Shown here: positions 10,750-22,834 of the stretch, in pieces
Layout of the letters: every line of letters begins with the position of its first letter
Numbering within the stretch: the stretch's first letter is position 1
From: Ananas comosus
Lineage: Eukaryota; Streptophyta; Magnoliopsida; Poales; Bromeliaceae
Direction: 5' to 3'
Assembly (NCBI RefSeq): GCF_001540865.1
Contig: NC_033621.1
Location: forward strand, 15,920,350-15,984,349
DNA: 64,000 nt
Translations under genes and position numbers: made by a program
Notes under the pieces: generated by a model
What the model was told of the DNA's origin: nothing
The model's database searches: none
The model's input: only the letters and a program-made list of their open reading frames with translations

Positions 10750-11302
10750 AGTAACGCTGGGGCTTCAGCGGAAGCCTGCCCGACGCGTGCATAGACCCGC
10801 CGTGTACACCAAGCACCCCTCGATGTACACAAGGCGTCTACTAAAACAAAGAAGAAATAAGAATAGATCCCTATCAAGGCTATCAGAGTAAGTAAATAAT
10901 CTACTATGAAAGTCTACAATATCAACAACCTCAAGATATACAATAAGTATATACAACTGAAACCACAAGAATCTAGTAAATCTCTAAACAAATACATAAT
11001 ACATCTTTCCACAAAATACAAAAGAAAGATGATAACGGGTCCAACTATAATAATATCGCAGAGGCTCTTGCTAGACGCCAACCCCTTGGCGCGATCCCTA
11101 GCCTTTCTCGCCGCGGAAGTCTCTGAAACAAAAACAAACAACCAATAGGGGTAAGAACTATTAAACAATAGTTCCCAGTGGGTAAGCCGCCGAGAGTGGC
11201 GAAATACACCACTAGGTCAACTGAGGCATGCTATAATACAATATGTAAGCAAGTATAAGGATAACAAGTAAATTAAACAATTCCATTACTAAGTCGTGCC
11301 TC
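10750..11302 (-). repeat. Truncated Tekay-like LTR (3' part), minus orientation
   Basis: It shares with LTR A the sequence around CAGCGGAAGCC...GACCCGCC, AAGGCGTCTA, GGGGTAAGAACTATT and AATAGTTCCCAGTGGG. It lacks the promoter half and is fused head-on to the plus-oriented 5' LTR of element B. The inner terminal bases are mutated (AGTAACGCT where LTR A has TGTCACGCC). Confidence 0.75.
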
Positions 11303-12303
11303 TACTTGGAGAGGATAGATCTAGCTCACAGTCTGCGTTTTGGATGGTATAGCCATCCAATCCCTACATGGATGGGATTGTCGTCGAGTACTCCGAAGTG
11401 TCGCGTGACTAGGACCACTTGGAGGTCCGGACCATATGGAGGTCCGCAGACGGTCCCGGGCTTGGGTGCACATGGAGCTCCCTCCCTATTTTGGGGTTGA
11501 AAGGTGAGTCATAGGCGAGCCCTAGGGTCTCGCCACAGATTGGGTAAATGGAAAGAGTAAAGGTTTAAGAATGTCATTGAACATTGCTATTCGAACATGG
11601 ATCGAATTTGTTAGCATGGTAGCAAACCTTTATCATATGATACATGCATTCATATTCATGATTATGGGCATAGTAGCATAGTTTTCCTGCTATTGCATTT
11701 ACAGCTTTCAGATATCTATCTATCTATCTATCTATCTGTTGTTGCTTGTGCCCACTTGGACCTAGTGGGGAGAGCGGCAGAGTCGGCGGCCAAGCCCACT
11801 GGGAACTATGGAAGATAGTTCTCACCCCACTCTATTTCCAGTGGTAGGTACAGGGCTGTCGAGAGAGGACCGCGGCAAGGGCATTGCGCCCGACCAGTGA
11901 AACCGTGGTAGTATAGTAGCTTTCCTTTTGCATTAGTTCACCTATGTATTGAGAGAGATTCATTGTTGGTGAGGATTTGGGAGAGCTATGTATTTTGAAA
12001 TGGAAAATGTATTCATTTAAAGAAAATGATATAAATGAAAATGATGGAACTATTGTAATAGTTAGTAAAGTACTCTCTTTATTTCACTTGTGTATCTTGT
12101 GGATTTGCTTGCTCTTTGTATTGTTGGCACTGATTGTGCCCTTGTGGATGTGTATGTCTAGAATTTAATTTTCTGGGTAAATTCTTGTACACATCCCTGT
12201 GATTGAGCCTTGGGCGGACAAGGGAGGTGCTGTCCGTTCGGCGGTCCGCTCGCCGCGCCCGAATAATGCCAAATCGGTAGTGGTTTCGGGGTGGGGCATG
12301 ACA
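11303..12303 (+). repeat. 5' LTR of element B, 5'-truncated (about 1.0 kb)
   Basis: Aligns by eye with the last 1.0 kb of the 3' LTR (from about 21838): shared words include GGATAGATCTAG, GATTGTCGTCGAGTACTCC and GGTTTCGGGG. It ends CATGACA just before the primer site. The promoter half, including the ACCGGT array and splice donor, is missing. It includes a (TATC)n run near 11708-11738. Confidence 0.85.
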
Positions 12304-12308
12304 GAGCG

Positions 12309-12320
12309 TGGTATCAGAGC
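12309..12320 (+). promoter_or_regulatory. Primer binding site (initiator tRNA-Met type) of element B
   Basis: Exact TGGTATCAGAGC, five bases after the LTR end. Confidence 0.92.
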
Positions 12321-12649
12321 GATAAGAGCAAGTAAAGAGAGAGTCTAGGATGACCTAGGAGACCCTAGGTTGGTAAGCCCTAAGGTTATAGGTGCGTGAG
12401 CGAAACGTGAACCTATAGCGATGGCGGAAGTTGATTCGATTGGATCGAAATGGGTAATATGTCTCTAGTTGTGATTAGAGACGGACTCAAGTGGTATGAG
12501 TTCTTGTCTTGAGGTGGTTGTGTCGGCGGCCGACGACATGATACCAAGAGTCTAGAACGAGTACACTTGTGTGCTTCCGCCCGATTTGTTGTTGAGTCGT
12601 CATGTGTTGTAATTGCGACGAGATAATGGGTTAAGATGACTTGCCAAGT

Positions 12650-12662
12650 AATTGCGTTTTAG
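12650..12662 (+). other. Candidate 3' splice site before gag of element B
   Basis: The sequence ATTGCGTTTTAG ends at 12662, six bases before the gag ATG at 12669. It matches in position the sites in element A and in the element with gag at 39560. The 5' LTR here has lost its donor, so only the 3' LTR shows the other half of the pair (18315). Confidence 0.4.
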
Positions 12663-12668
12663 GGACTA

Positions 12669-15600
12669 ATGTCTCCAAGACGCTACACACGTAGGACTGC
12701 CCCAGCACCGACTCCTGAGGTGCCCGAGCAGGAGGAACCGACAGTGATGGATCGGTTACAAGCGCCAGTGACCGCGCTGACCAATGTGATGCAGCGCCAG
12801 GAGACCCGATTCGAGCGGCTCCAGGATCTATTGGAGCGGCAGATCGCGGCGGCGGCTGTGACGGCGAATGAGGGCGGTGGTCCGCCCGCACCCTCGACTC
12901 ACATACCTGGAGCGGCAGAAGGTGAGGGCATAGCGGCGGTTCCGGTGACGGCACGCCCACTGCCAACGATCGTACCACAGGCGGCATCGGGATCGGCTAC
13001 CCCCAATGTGTCGGCCAAAGACGTGGAGGGAGAGCGCGCATTGGCGGCTCTTATCAAGTTCGACAAGTTCCATCCGCCAACCTTTGAGGGCGAGAAGGTG
13101 GAACCGGAGATGGTCGAGTCTTGGATTGACTCGATGGTGACCCTTTTCGACGACTTGCGTACCTTGGAGAGGGACAAGGTATACCTCGCCACCCACTGCT
13201 TGGAAAAGGCGGCGAAGGTTTGGTGGAAGCGAGTCAAACGGGATCGGCTTCCTGGCCTTCCGCCAATGTTGTGGGAGGAATTCAAGCGGGAGATGTTCGC
13301 CAACTATTTCCCCGATACATTGAAGCGGAAGCTCAAGGAGAAGTTCCGCAAGCTCGAGCAAGGGGACCGCTCAGTGGCGGAGTATGAACAAGAATTCTCC
13401 CATATTATAGACTGCGTTCTGGACGTTGTAAAGGATGACCGGGACCGGGCCGAGTGGTTCTTGCGAGGACTTCGGCCCGGGATCTACAAGGTCGTGCAAA
13501 TACGTAAGCTCACGACCTTTGCGGAGGTATTTGATCGAGCCCTATGGGCGGAGCACGGAGATGCCCACGTTCGGGAGAAACGTGAGGCTTTGGCCGAGTC
13601 TAAGGACAAGGGCAAGAAACGGCAAGGCGGCGGTAGTTCGGGAGGACAAGCACGTTACAAGAAAACCTCGAAGTATCCGCACGCTCAACAGAGGGGCGGT
13701 GGAGCGCGGCGATGCATTGTGTGCGGCGGAGACCACCCAGTCTCGCGCTGTGAGCAAGGCCGAGGCAAGTGCTACAAGTGTGGGCAGCTGGGACACTTCA
13801 TTCGAGACTGCCCGGGAGGAGGAGCCTCACCTGTCCCATCGATTGTATCAGCGCCGGCGATCCCGGCTCACTATGGAGGAGCTCCACCGACGGCCGCGTC
13901 GACTGGACACGCGATGATGCCGCGTCAACCTGAAGTTACGCGATCGGCCCCGAGCGGACGGGTGTTCGCCGCTCAGGTCCAAGCTGAAGAACCTGCGGAG
14001 GCGAGGGAGCATCGCCTTGTGGCTGGTATGGTTTTGATTAACGGAGTTCGCTCCAGGGCTTTATTAGATACAAGAGCCACACATTCATTCATAAGTAGAT
14101 CATTCGCACGCATGCATGGCATTCTCATAGAGGCGAGTGACAAGTGGCAAGTGGAGGGCCCTGGGTCGACGTTTAACACTTACTCGGAGTGTGCGTCGTG
14201 TCCCGTGCAAATAGGTGACTGGATTATGCCTATCCGGACACTGGAACTCACAAAGCTTGAAGCTTATGACGTCATTCTGGGCATGGACTTGCTCTCGAAA
14301 TACCACGCAACGATCGACTGCAAGAGCAAGGTGATCACATTCCGTGAGCCAGGACAAGAGGAGTTCACCTATCGGGCTTGTCAAAGCTCGTGCTTCGTCG
14401 TGACGGTGTCGGTGACGAGAGCAAGGAAGTTAGTTAACAGCGGTTGCACGGCATTCTTAGCGACTGTTGTGGAGGTGGAACGAGTAGCTCCAACGTTAGA
14501 GCAGCTATCGGTAGTGCGAGAGTTCCCGGATGTGTTTCCTGCGGAGTTGCCGGGGATACCACCGGATCGGGAGATCGAGTTCGTCATAGACTTGGTTCCC
14601 GGTACCACACCAATCTCGAAGGCCTCGTACCGAATGGCGCCGGCGGAATTGAAGGAGTTGAGGAGTCAACTGCAAGATCTCCTCGACAAGCAATTTATCC
14701 GGCCAAGTGTATCACTGTGGGGAGCCCCGGTGTTGTTTGTAAGGAAGAAGGATGGATCGTTCCGACTCTGCGTGGACTATCGAGAATTGAACAGAGTCAC
14801 GATCAAGAACAAGTACCCACTACCCCGAATCGATGACTTGTTCGATCAGTTGCAAGGGTCGTGTGTGTACTCGAAGATAGATTTGCAATCCGGCTATCAC
14901 CAACTGTAGTTCAAGCCGGAGGATGTGCAGAAAACTGCGTTTCGTACGCGGTATGGACACTACGAATTCACGGTCATGCCATTTGGACTCACGAATGCTC
15001 CAGCGGCATTTATGGACTTGATGAACCGTGTCTTCAAGAAGTATTTGGATCGATTTCTCGTGGTCTTCATAGACGACATATTGGTCTATTCTTATAGTGA
15101 CGAGGAACATGCTGAGCATTTGAGGATAGTGCTTCAAGTCCTTCGGGAGGAGAAGCTATATGCTAAGCTGAAGAAGTGTGACTTCTGGCTTCGCGAGGTC
15201 GCCTTCTTAGGGCATGTGATTTCCGCGGGTGGAGTTTCTGTAGACCCGAGGAAAGTTGAGGCAATCAAGGATTGGCCGCGCCCGACAAATGTCACGGAGG
15301 TTCGAAGCTTCGTGGGCTTGGCGGGCTACTATAGGCGGTTTGTGGAAGGCTTTTCCAAAATAGTGATTCCACTTACCCGCCTGACTCAGAAAGGCACCTT
15401 GTTTGAAGTGAAGAATGTGACCGGAGTTTCAAAGAGTTGAAGCAAAGACTGACTTCGACTCCGGTGCTCGCTCTACCGGTGCAGGGCGAAGACTTCGTGA
15501 TCTACAGTGATGCCTCCTATCTCAGGTTGGGGTGTGTACTGATGCAAAATGGGAAGGTGATCGCTTATGCATCCCGTCAGCTGAAGAGCTATGAAAGGAA

Positions 15601-17401
15601 CTACCCCATCCATGATTTGGAGCTAGCGGCGGTGATTTTCGCCTTGAAGCTGTGGAGGCACTACTTATATGGTGCCCATTGTGAGATCTATACCGACCAC
15701 AAGAGCTTGAAGTACCCGTTCACGCAGAAGGAGCTCAATATGCGTCAGCGGCGGTGGTTGGAGCTGTTAAAGGATTATGATGTTGATATCCTCTACCACC
15801 CCGGGAAGGCAAATGTGGTCGCGGATGCATTAAGTAGGAAGTCGGCGAAGAACCTCGCTTTTGATGTTACCCAGCAAACACCCTTGTAGCTGGATATGGA
15901 GCGATTAGACCTTGAAGTGGTCACTTCCGAGGTCCCGACTCAGTTGATGGCACTCGTTGTTCAACCGACCTTGTTGGAGAGGATCAAAGATCTGCAACCC
16001 GCAGACCCAGAACTCCAAAAGGTGCGGCGAAACATCGAGGAAGGGTATGGCGGCGATTTTAGGGTAGACGCCGATGGTACGCTTCGGTTTCGAAACCGAT
16101 GGTGTGTACCGAAAGATGGAGAGCTTCGTGAATTGATTCTGCAAGAAGCACACCGATCTCCATATGCCGATCACCCGGGCGGCACCAAGATGTATCAAGG
16201 ACTGAAGATGCACTATTGGTGGCCGAAAATGAAGAGTGATATTGGGCGCTTTGTGGCAAAGTGCTTGACATGCCAACAAGTGAAGGCCGAGCATCGATTT
16301 CCAGCGGGAAAGCTTCAAAGCCTACCAATCCCCGTTTGGAAGTGGGAGGACATATCGATGGACTTCGTGGTCGGCTTGCCTCGCTCGACAGGCGGCCATG
16401 ATGCAATTTGGGTAATTGTAGACCGATTGACGAAGTCAACTCACTTCTTGCTGATCTACACCACGTGGTCGGGTGACAGGTTAGCGCAGGTATACCTTGA
16501 CGAGATAGTGAGACTGCATGGGGTGCCGAAATCGATCGTGTCGGATCGTGACCCCCGGTTCACTTCACACTTCTGGAAGAGCCTGCAGGAAGCCCTTGGC
16601 ACACGGCTCGACTTTAACACTGCATTTCATCCCTAGACCGATAGGCAAACAGAGAGAACTATTCAAACTCTAGAGGACATGTTGCGAGCGTGTGTCATCG
16701 ACTATAAGAAAAGTTGGTGCGACCACCTACCTATGGCCGAGTTCGCCTACAACAATAGTTATCATGCTAGTGTGGAGATGGCACCGTTCGAGGCTCTCTA
16801 TGGGCGGACGTGTCGGTCTTTTATACACTGGAGCGATGTAGGTGAGTGTGCAGAGTTCGGTCTCGATGTTCTGCGAGAGGCGGAAGAGAAAGTCCGCCTT
16901 GCTCGCAAGAGATTGCTCACGGCGTAGTCGAGACAGCAAAGCTATGCAGATAGGCGCCGTCGAGATATAGAATTCGCGGTAGGTGACCGCGTATTCTTGA
17001 AAGTTTCACCGATGCGGGGCGTGAAGCGGTTTGGAGTGCGAGGAAAACTAAGTCCTCGATACATTGGACCATATGAGATATTGGAACGAGTCAGCACGGT
17101 GGCCTACCGACTTGCTTTGCCGCCGAAGCTTGCGGATGTACACAATGTGTTCCATGTCTCCAATCTCCGCAAGTATATTCACGACCCCGAGCATGCAATG
17201 CTATATGAACCGCCGGAACTTCAAAGAGACTTGAGCTATGAAGAGTTTCCGGTAGGGATTCTCGCCCGAGAGGTACGAAAGTTAAGGAATCGAGAAATTC
17301 CCTATGTAAAGGTCAGGTGGAGCAATAACGAGGATCGCGAAGCCACCTGGGAACTCGAGGATCTAATGAGAAAGCACCATCCTCATCTATTCGAGGAGTA
17401 A
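12669..17401 (+). pseudogene. gag-pol polyprotein of element B (gag, PR, RT, RNase H, IN, chromodomain)
   Basis: Gag domain at about residues 130-245 ([23 protein letters not shown]), two knuckles ([13 protein letters not shown] and [14 protein letters not shown], the latter at residues 368-381), and a protease motif at residues 467-469 reading DTR rather than the catalytic DTG. RT follows ([15 protein letters not shown] near 15066), RNase H (IYSDAS near 15499; TDHKSLKY), integrase ([33 protein letters not shown]) and a C-terminal chromodomain-like segment (VKVRWSNNEDREATWELEDL) typical of Tekay/Del. Lesions: stops at 14907, 15887, 16634 and 16925 (three at a position where relatives have Gln), and a short deletion causing a frameshift near 15407. 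The element cannot move by itself. All segments keep enough similarity for confident domain calls. Confidence 0.93.
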
Positions 17402-17459
17402 GGTATGGATTTAAGTTAAAGTTAAGAATTGAGTTAGTTTCGAGGACGAAACTCCTTTT

Positions 17460-17472
17460 AAGGAGGGGAGGG
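17460..17472 (+). other. Polypurine tract of element B
   Basis: AAGGAGGGGAGGG directly precedes the 3' LTR start TGTAAGG. In LTR retrotransposons such a tract primes plus-strand DNA synthesis. Confidence 0.88.
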
Positions 17473-17644
17473 TGTAAGGAAGTAAATTCTCGAAATCCGA
17501 GGATTGTACTTCATCGAGGATCGACTGACTGTCGAGAGAATACCTTTTGTGGGAGTTAAGAATGTCCAAAACACAAAAAGTGCTTTGGAGTTGAGTCCGC
17601 CAAAGCAAATGGTGCAATTGCATTTTTGGGCTGATGTTGCTCTT

Positions 17645-18025
17645 GGGGACCGGTCTCTGGAGGTGAGAGACCGGTTCCCTCGGCTGGGTGTAGTGGGGTT
17701 GCTTGGTGCAACCGGTCCCTGGCAGGGAGGAACCGGTTCCCGAACGTGGTCCCAACGAGAAATGCCGAAATTTGGCTAAGTCCTAAAAATCGAGCTCTCG
17801 GGGACCGGTCTCTCAGGTGAGGACCGGTCTCCTGAGGACCGGTCTCCCGGGGAGAGACCGGTTCCCGAACGCGTGCGCTCGCGGGAAGCTCTCGGGGACC
17901 GGTCTCTCAGGTGAGGACCGGTCTCCTGAGGACCGGTCTCCCGGGGAGAGACCGGTTCCCGAACGCGTGCGCTCGCGGGAAGCTCTCGGGGACCGGTCCC
18001 AAGTCGAGGAGACCGGTCCCTCCGC
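17645..18025 (+). promoter_or_regulatory. ACCGGT palindrome array in LTR B
   Basis: At least a dozen ACCGGT cores, mostly as GGGACCGGTCTC or GAGACCGGTTCCC in alternating orientation, so that neighbours can pair as hairpins. A conserved TTTGGCTAAGTCCT word lies within it (about 17770). Confidence 0.55.
17793..17980 (+). repeat. Perfect 94-bp tandem duplication inside the ACCGGT array
   Basis: Two identical copies, 17793-17886 and 17887-17980, followed by the start of a third (AGCTCTCGGGGACCGG). Each copy carries four ACCGGT cores. The identity suggests recent expansion or replication slippage. Confidence 0.95.
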
Positions 18026-18305
18026 GCGAACTCTGCCCAGTAAGGGCTGTGCAGTGGATGGAAAGCTGGGGGGTTTTTATGCAAAATGGCCTTTATTAGA
18101 GTGGGCTGAGCCATTTCACTCTCTCTCTCTCACACTCTCTCATTTCACTCTCTCTCACTCTCTTTCTCTCTTGCTCTCTCTCTCAAGAAAAGAAAAGAGA
18201 AGAAGAAGAAGGAGAAGGAGAGGAAGGAAAAGAAGGAGAAGAAGAAGGAGATCAAGAGGAAGGCCTTGGACACCTTCATCTCCCTCTCCTCTTCTCTTTG
18301 GTATA

Positions 18306-18321
18306 GCACAAGAGGTAAGCT
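18306..18321 (+). other. Candidate 5' splice site in LTR B
   Basis: CAAGAG|GTAAGCT with the GT at 18315, at the end of the leader, where the other LTRs also carry a donor-like site. Confidence 0.45.
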
Positions 18322-20771
18322 CTCGAACCCTAGCTTCTAAATTTTGGAGTTTTGGGTTTTGATGCTTAGGAATGGGTCAAATGTACTCTAAGCATGCTTC
18401 TAAATAGATCAATCCCATGGTTCTAGGGATTTATAGGGTGGTTTGCTATAGGTGCAAACCTAGGGCTCCAAAATGGGATTTTTGTAAAAGTATGAAATTG
18501 ATCTCATTTGAAGCCTTGGAAACCCTATTGTTAGGTTACGAATCGTGGGGGTGAAGTCGGTTTTAGCATTCGGCGAGCCGGCGTGAAGTTCTCGGCAAAA
18601 TAGGGCCGGGATAGTGTTGATTTGTGTAAGGAAGGCTAAAGCCTGTTCGCAAAGTTCGCCGAGAAGAATATCCCAAGCCTCTACATCGATTAAAGGTGGG
18701 GGGTGCCATCCCGAAGCTTTCGAACTCCTTTCTATGTCTTAGATTGCATTTAATCTCATCTCTTCATATTGCATTGTAGGATTGCATAGTAGCTCCCTTC
18801 CTTATACTTTCTAAATGATAACCTAGTGTACTTGGAACGCTTGGTATTAGATAGGTGAGGATTGGGTGGGAACGTGGATCCTATGATGCTAGAGATAGAG
18901 ATGAACCCGATAGGGGTGTTGATGACATAGAAAGTAGTGTAATGTCGAAGAACAAACGAGTAGCATCCAAATGTTAAATGATAACGAGTGGCATTAATGT
19001 AGTGTAAATAATACTAGTGTCACACCCTGATGCCGCTACCAATTTGGTCCGGTTCGGGCGCGTCGAACAGACGCCGAACGGACAGCACCTCGCCTGTCCG
19101 CCCAAGGCTAAACAACCAGATCATGTACAAATAAGCGCCCAGAAATGCTTAGATAACATACATGATCGAACATAGCGCACACAAGTGCAATACATCTAAG
19201 AGCAAGAACCACAAGTAATATACTAGTGTATAAAGAGAGATAGTCTAACTATTACATTCATTCAATAGTTACATCATTTGATTGCATTACATTCTCCATC
19301 TACCAAAATGTGAATACATAATTTCCTCAAAATACAAATAGCTCTCCCATATCTATCCAAACATCATCTAGTACACGAGGGTACTCTAATGCATAAAGGA
19401 AAAGCTACCAACTAAACTCACTTAGGGCGCTATGCCCTTACCGCGGTCCTCGCTTGACTCGCCTCTGTGTGTACCTGTACCCCAAAACCACACGGGGTGA
19501 GAACTATATAAATATAGTTCCCAGTGGGTTCGGCCGCCGACGCCGCCGGTTTTCCCACTAGGTCTAAGCTGGTACAGATAGAGAGATAGATAGATATACA
19601 AAGATAAACTGCAACTACTCTATCATGCCACCAATGATAATAATGCATGCAACAACTACTATCATGCTAGTATCATGTCATGAGTATATAAGGGTGCATG
19701 GTAATGTAGACTACAACATACACTATGTCTACTCAAGGTAATAATGCAAGTCTACTATGCATTTCGTGTTTCTTACCCAATTCACTTGGTTAACCCGAAG
19801 GTTGAACCCTCGACTCACTCTCAATCTCATAGGTGAGGAGAGACTGCACTCGCACACCGAGACCGTCTGCGGGACAACTACGTCTGCCCCTAGTGAAGTA
19901 CTCCGGAGACTCGTGCCTCGGTGGAGCGACCACCGACAAGCAAAAACAGCCTAGTGAGTATGATCCAATCCTCACAAGAGGATACCCTGTCTACTAGGGT
20001 CAATGTGCCTCTGCTGCACAATCATGATATATAATCAATGTTGGGACTTCTACTATCCCTAGGTTCATGTCAAATTTACTACACTAGACTCGATGCCACT
20101 CGTTCGATCATTGTAGTAGGTTTTCTATTAGTTGACATGCCACTCGTTTAATGCCACTCTACTGGGCTATCATATGTCCAAGTTCGGCTCTTTATGCCGC
20201 TATAGGATTCTATACCATAAGACCCAATCCTCATGCTACCCTAGTCTAAGTGTTCAACTCGTAAGTACACTACTAAGAAGCATGCAAGGAAAAAGGAAAT
20301 ATACATTTATTAATCCTATATGCAATATGATCAACACATATGTAACTTAGACATAAAAAGAAACCTGGATGTTCCGGAACGACACCCCCCACCTTTTGCG
20401 TATAAGGAGGCTCTAGAAGTGCACCTCGGCGTCCTTTACGACGAAGCCTCGGTCTTCTTGTCCAAAACGATGCTCAACCGGCCTTATTTGCCGATAGTTC
20501 TTAACCCGCTCGACGAATCGAATTTTCGACTTTGCCCCCCGCGTTTAGGCACCTACCAATTAGGTTTACAAGGCCTCAAATGAGATCAATCCCACACTTT
20601 ACCGAACCCTATTTCCGGGTGCCCTAGGGTTAGTATCAAGCCTAACAACCACCTCAAAAGCCCTAGTTCTAGCCTCTAAATCCTTCCATTCAGGCCGCTG
20701 CTAGGGGATCTCATTGATCCCATCCCAAAGAGCTAAAACCAAAAACCCCAAATCTCACAAATCTAGGGTTA

Positions 20772-20786
20772 GAAGCTTACCTATAG
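20772..20786 (-). other. Candidate 5' splice site in the solo LTR
   Basis: The minus strand reads ATAG|GTAAGCTTC, GT at 20780-20779, again just after the purine-rich leader. Confidence 0.4.
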
Positions 20787-21084
20787 GTTAGCTTAAAAGA
20801 GAGAAGAAGAGGATGAGCGGAGGAGTCCAAAGCCCTTCTATTTGTTGATCTCTTTTCTTCTCCTTCCCTTTCTTCCTTCTTTCCTTCTCGCTTTTTTCTT
20901 CTTCTTCTTGCTTTTACTCCTTCTTTTCAGAGAGAGAAAGCAAGTGAGATATGTGTGAGGGACGAGAGGTGAAAATGAGGCTGAGGGCAGAGAGAGGGGG
21001 TCCCCCCATGCCCTTATATGTGTAACTAATATCCAAGTAAGCCCCTCACCTTTTCACTCTTGCGCACTGCCTTACTGGGCGTTC

Positions 21085-21375
21085 TCGCGCCGGAAGGACC
21101 GGTTTCCCGACTTGGACCGGTTCCCCGAGAGCTTCAGCTCGGGTCCACGCGTTCGGGTACCGGTCTTCCCAGAGAGACGGTCTCGGCGAGACCGGTTCCT
21201 TCCTTGAATAGGACCGGTTCCGAGATACTGGGACTATCAGGACTTAGCCAATTTTTGGCATTTTCGCGCTGGATCACGTTGGGAACCGGTTCCATTACAC
21301 TGGCCAGGACCGGTTGCCTCAAGCAACCCCCCGCAAACACCAGCCGATGGGACCGGTCTCTCCCTGCTCCAGGGC
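21085..21375 (-). promoter_or_regulatory. ACCGGT palindrome array in the solo LTR
   Basis: About eight ACCGGT cores in both orientations with the GGACTTAGCCAA word near 21240, upstream (on the minus strand) of the TATA-like box at 21020-21012. Confidence 0.5.
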
Positions 21376-21541
21376 CGGTCCCCGAGAGCAGTTTGCTCCA
21401 GTGCAGATTTCGCACTATTTGCTCTCGTGGACTCGTTATCCAAATGCACTTTTTGGATGATTTTAACATCAACACGACCCTTGGTCGATTCGGGATGAAG
21501 TCAAATCCTCGTATTTCTGAGAATTCACTTCTCACAACTAG

Positions 21542-22834
21542 AGGGTGAGGAAAAACCTATGATTAAGGTGATCCTTAGAAAATGCCTTTGTGGACAGACT
21601 TAGTAAACCTAAGTACGGCCTCACATGGGAGGTTGTTTTGATGAGCTCGATTTAGACATTTGACCCTAGTGTAGGGCATCCTCACTTGGAACGATGATTT
21701 CGATTGGATTGTGGACCTGTGATAGTGTTTCCTCACTTGGAGAGGACTCGATTGGTATTGACTTCTGTTGATAGCATCCTCACTTGGAGAGGACTTGATT
21801 TGAGTCCTTGTTGGACCCTTAGATGTAGGGCATCCTCAGCTTGGAGAAGGATAGATCTAGTTCAAAGTCTGCCATTTTGGATGGTTATAGCATCCAATCC
21901 CCACATGGGGGGATTGTCGTCGAGTACTCCGGAGTAGTGTCGCGCGGACTGGACCACTCTGGAGGTCCGGATCACACTGGAGTCCGCCAGACGTCCCGAG
22001 CTTTGGGAGACATGGAAGCTCCCTCCCCATTTTGGGATTGAAAGCGTGAGTCATAGGCGGCCGTAAATGGAGAGTAAAGGTTTAATAATGTTATTGAACA
22101 TTGCTATCAAATTATGGATCGATTTGTTAGATGGTAGCAAACCTTTATCATCTGATGCATCCATTCATATTCATATTATTGGGTATAGTTAGCATTATTT
22201 TCCTGCTATTGCATTTACAGCTTTTAGATACATATCTTCTATCTTATCTATCTGTTGTTGCTTGTGCCATGTGGACCTAGTGGGAGAGTATCGGCAGTAG
22301 TCGGTGGCCGAGCCCACTGCGGACTATGGAGATAGTTCTCACCGCCACTCTGTTTCCAGTGGTAGCGTACAGCTTGCCGAGAGAGGACCGCGGCAAGGGC
22401 AGCACGCCCGACGTGATACCGTTCGGAGTATAGTAGCTTTCCTTTTTGATTAGTCACCTATGTATTGGAGAGAGATTCTATTGTTAGCGTAGGATTTCGA
22501 GAAGCTATGTATTTTGGAAGTATAAAAATGTATCATTAAAGAAATGGACTGTAATTATGAAAATGTGAAAACTCTTGTTGTAATTGTTTTAGCAAAGTAC
22601 TCTCTTTTTCACAACGCTTTATCTTGTAGATCGCTTTGCTCTTCGTTGTTGCTTGGCACTGGTTGTGCCCTGTGAATGTTATGTTTAGAATTTTAATTTT
22701 CTGGGTTAAATTCTTGTACCACAATTCCTGTCTGTGCAGCCTTGCGGGACAGGGGAGGTGCTGTTCGTTCGGGCCCCGCCGCCGGCGGCCGAACAGTCCC
22801 AAAATGGTAGTGGTTTCGGGGCGAGCGCGTGGAC
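21542..22834 (+). repeat. 3' LTR of element B, terminal half (error-rich)
   Basis: Continues the LTR after the second ACTAG and ends near TTTCGGGGCGAGCGCGTGGAC, a corrupted version of the 5' LTR end. It includes three to four copies of a roughly 50-bp unit around CATCCTCACTTGGAGAGGA (21665-21860). Compared with the clean 5' LTR it shows frequent one-base insertions and deletions. Confidence 0.75.

Larger units (their letters stand above)
17473..19017 (+). repeat. 3' LTR of element B, promoter half
   Basis: Begins TGTAAGGAAG and holds the ACCGGT array (17645-18025), a CT-rich leader (18115-18185), a donor-like AGAG|GTAAGC (18315) and the start of R/U5. It is interrupted at 19017 by the solo LTR and resumes at 21542. 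Confidence 0.88.
19018..21536 (-). repeat. Solo LTR (2519 bp) nested in the 3' LTR of element B
   Basis: On the plus strand it runs TGTCACACCCTG...TTCTCACA, so its own strand begins TGTGAGAAGTGAATTC, a variant of LTR B's start. It is flanked by perfect 5-bp target duplications ACTAG (19013-19017 and 21537-21541), proving insertion and later loss of the internal part by LTR-LTR recombination. In transcription direction it has the ACCGGT array (21375-21085), TATA-like CATATAAGG (21020-21012), a CT-rich leader and a donor-like TAG|GTAAGCTTCT (20780). Confidence 0.95.
11303..22834 (+). mobile_element. Tekay-like Ty3/gypsy element B, with nested solo LTR
   Basis: Contains a truncated 5' LTR, tRNA-Met primer site, gag-pol pseudogene ending in a chromodomain-like region, a polypurine tract and a 3' LTR. 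The 3' LTR is split by a solo LTR with its own target duplication. Without that insert the 3' LTR is about 2.84 kb. The left boundary is a rearrangement junction rather than an LTR end, so no target duplication can be scored. The part after 21.6 kb carries many single-base indels. Confidence 0.88.

Noticed and set aside
12828..14836. Minus-strand and alternative-frame open stretches of up to 177 codons inside element B gag
   Set aside because: They overlap a confidently identified gag and protease frame and show no recognisable domain.
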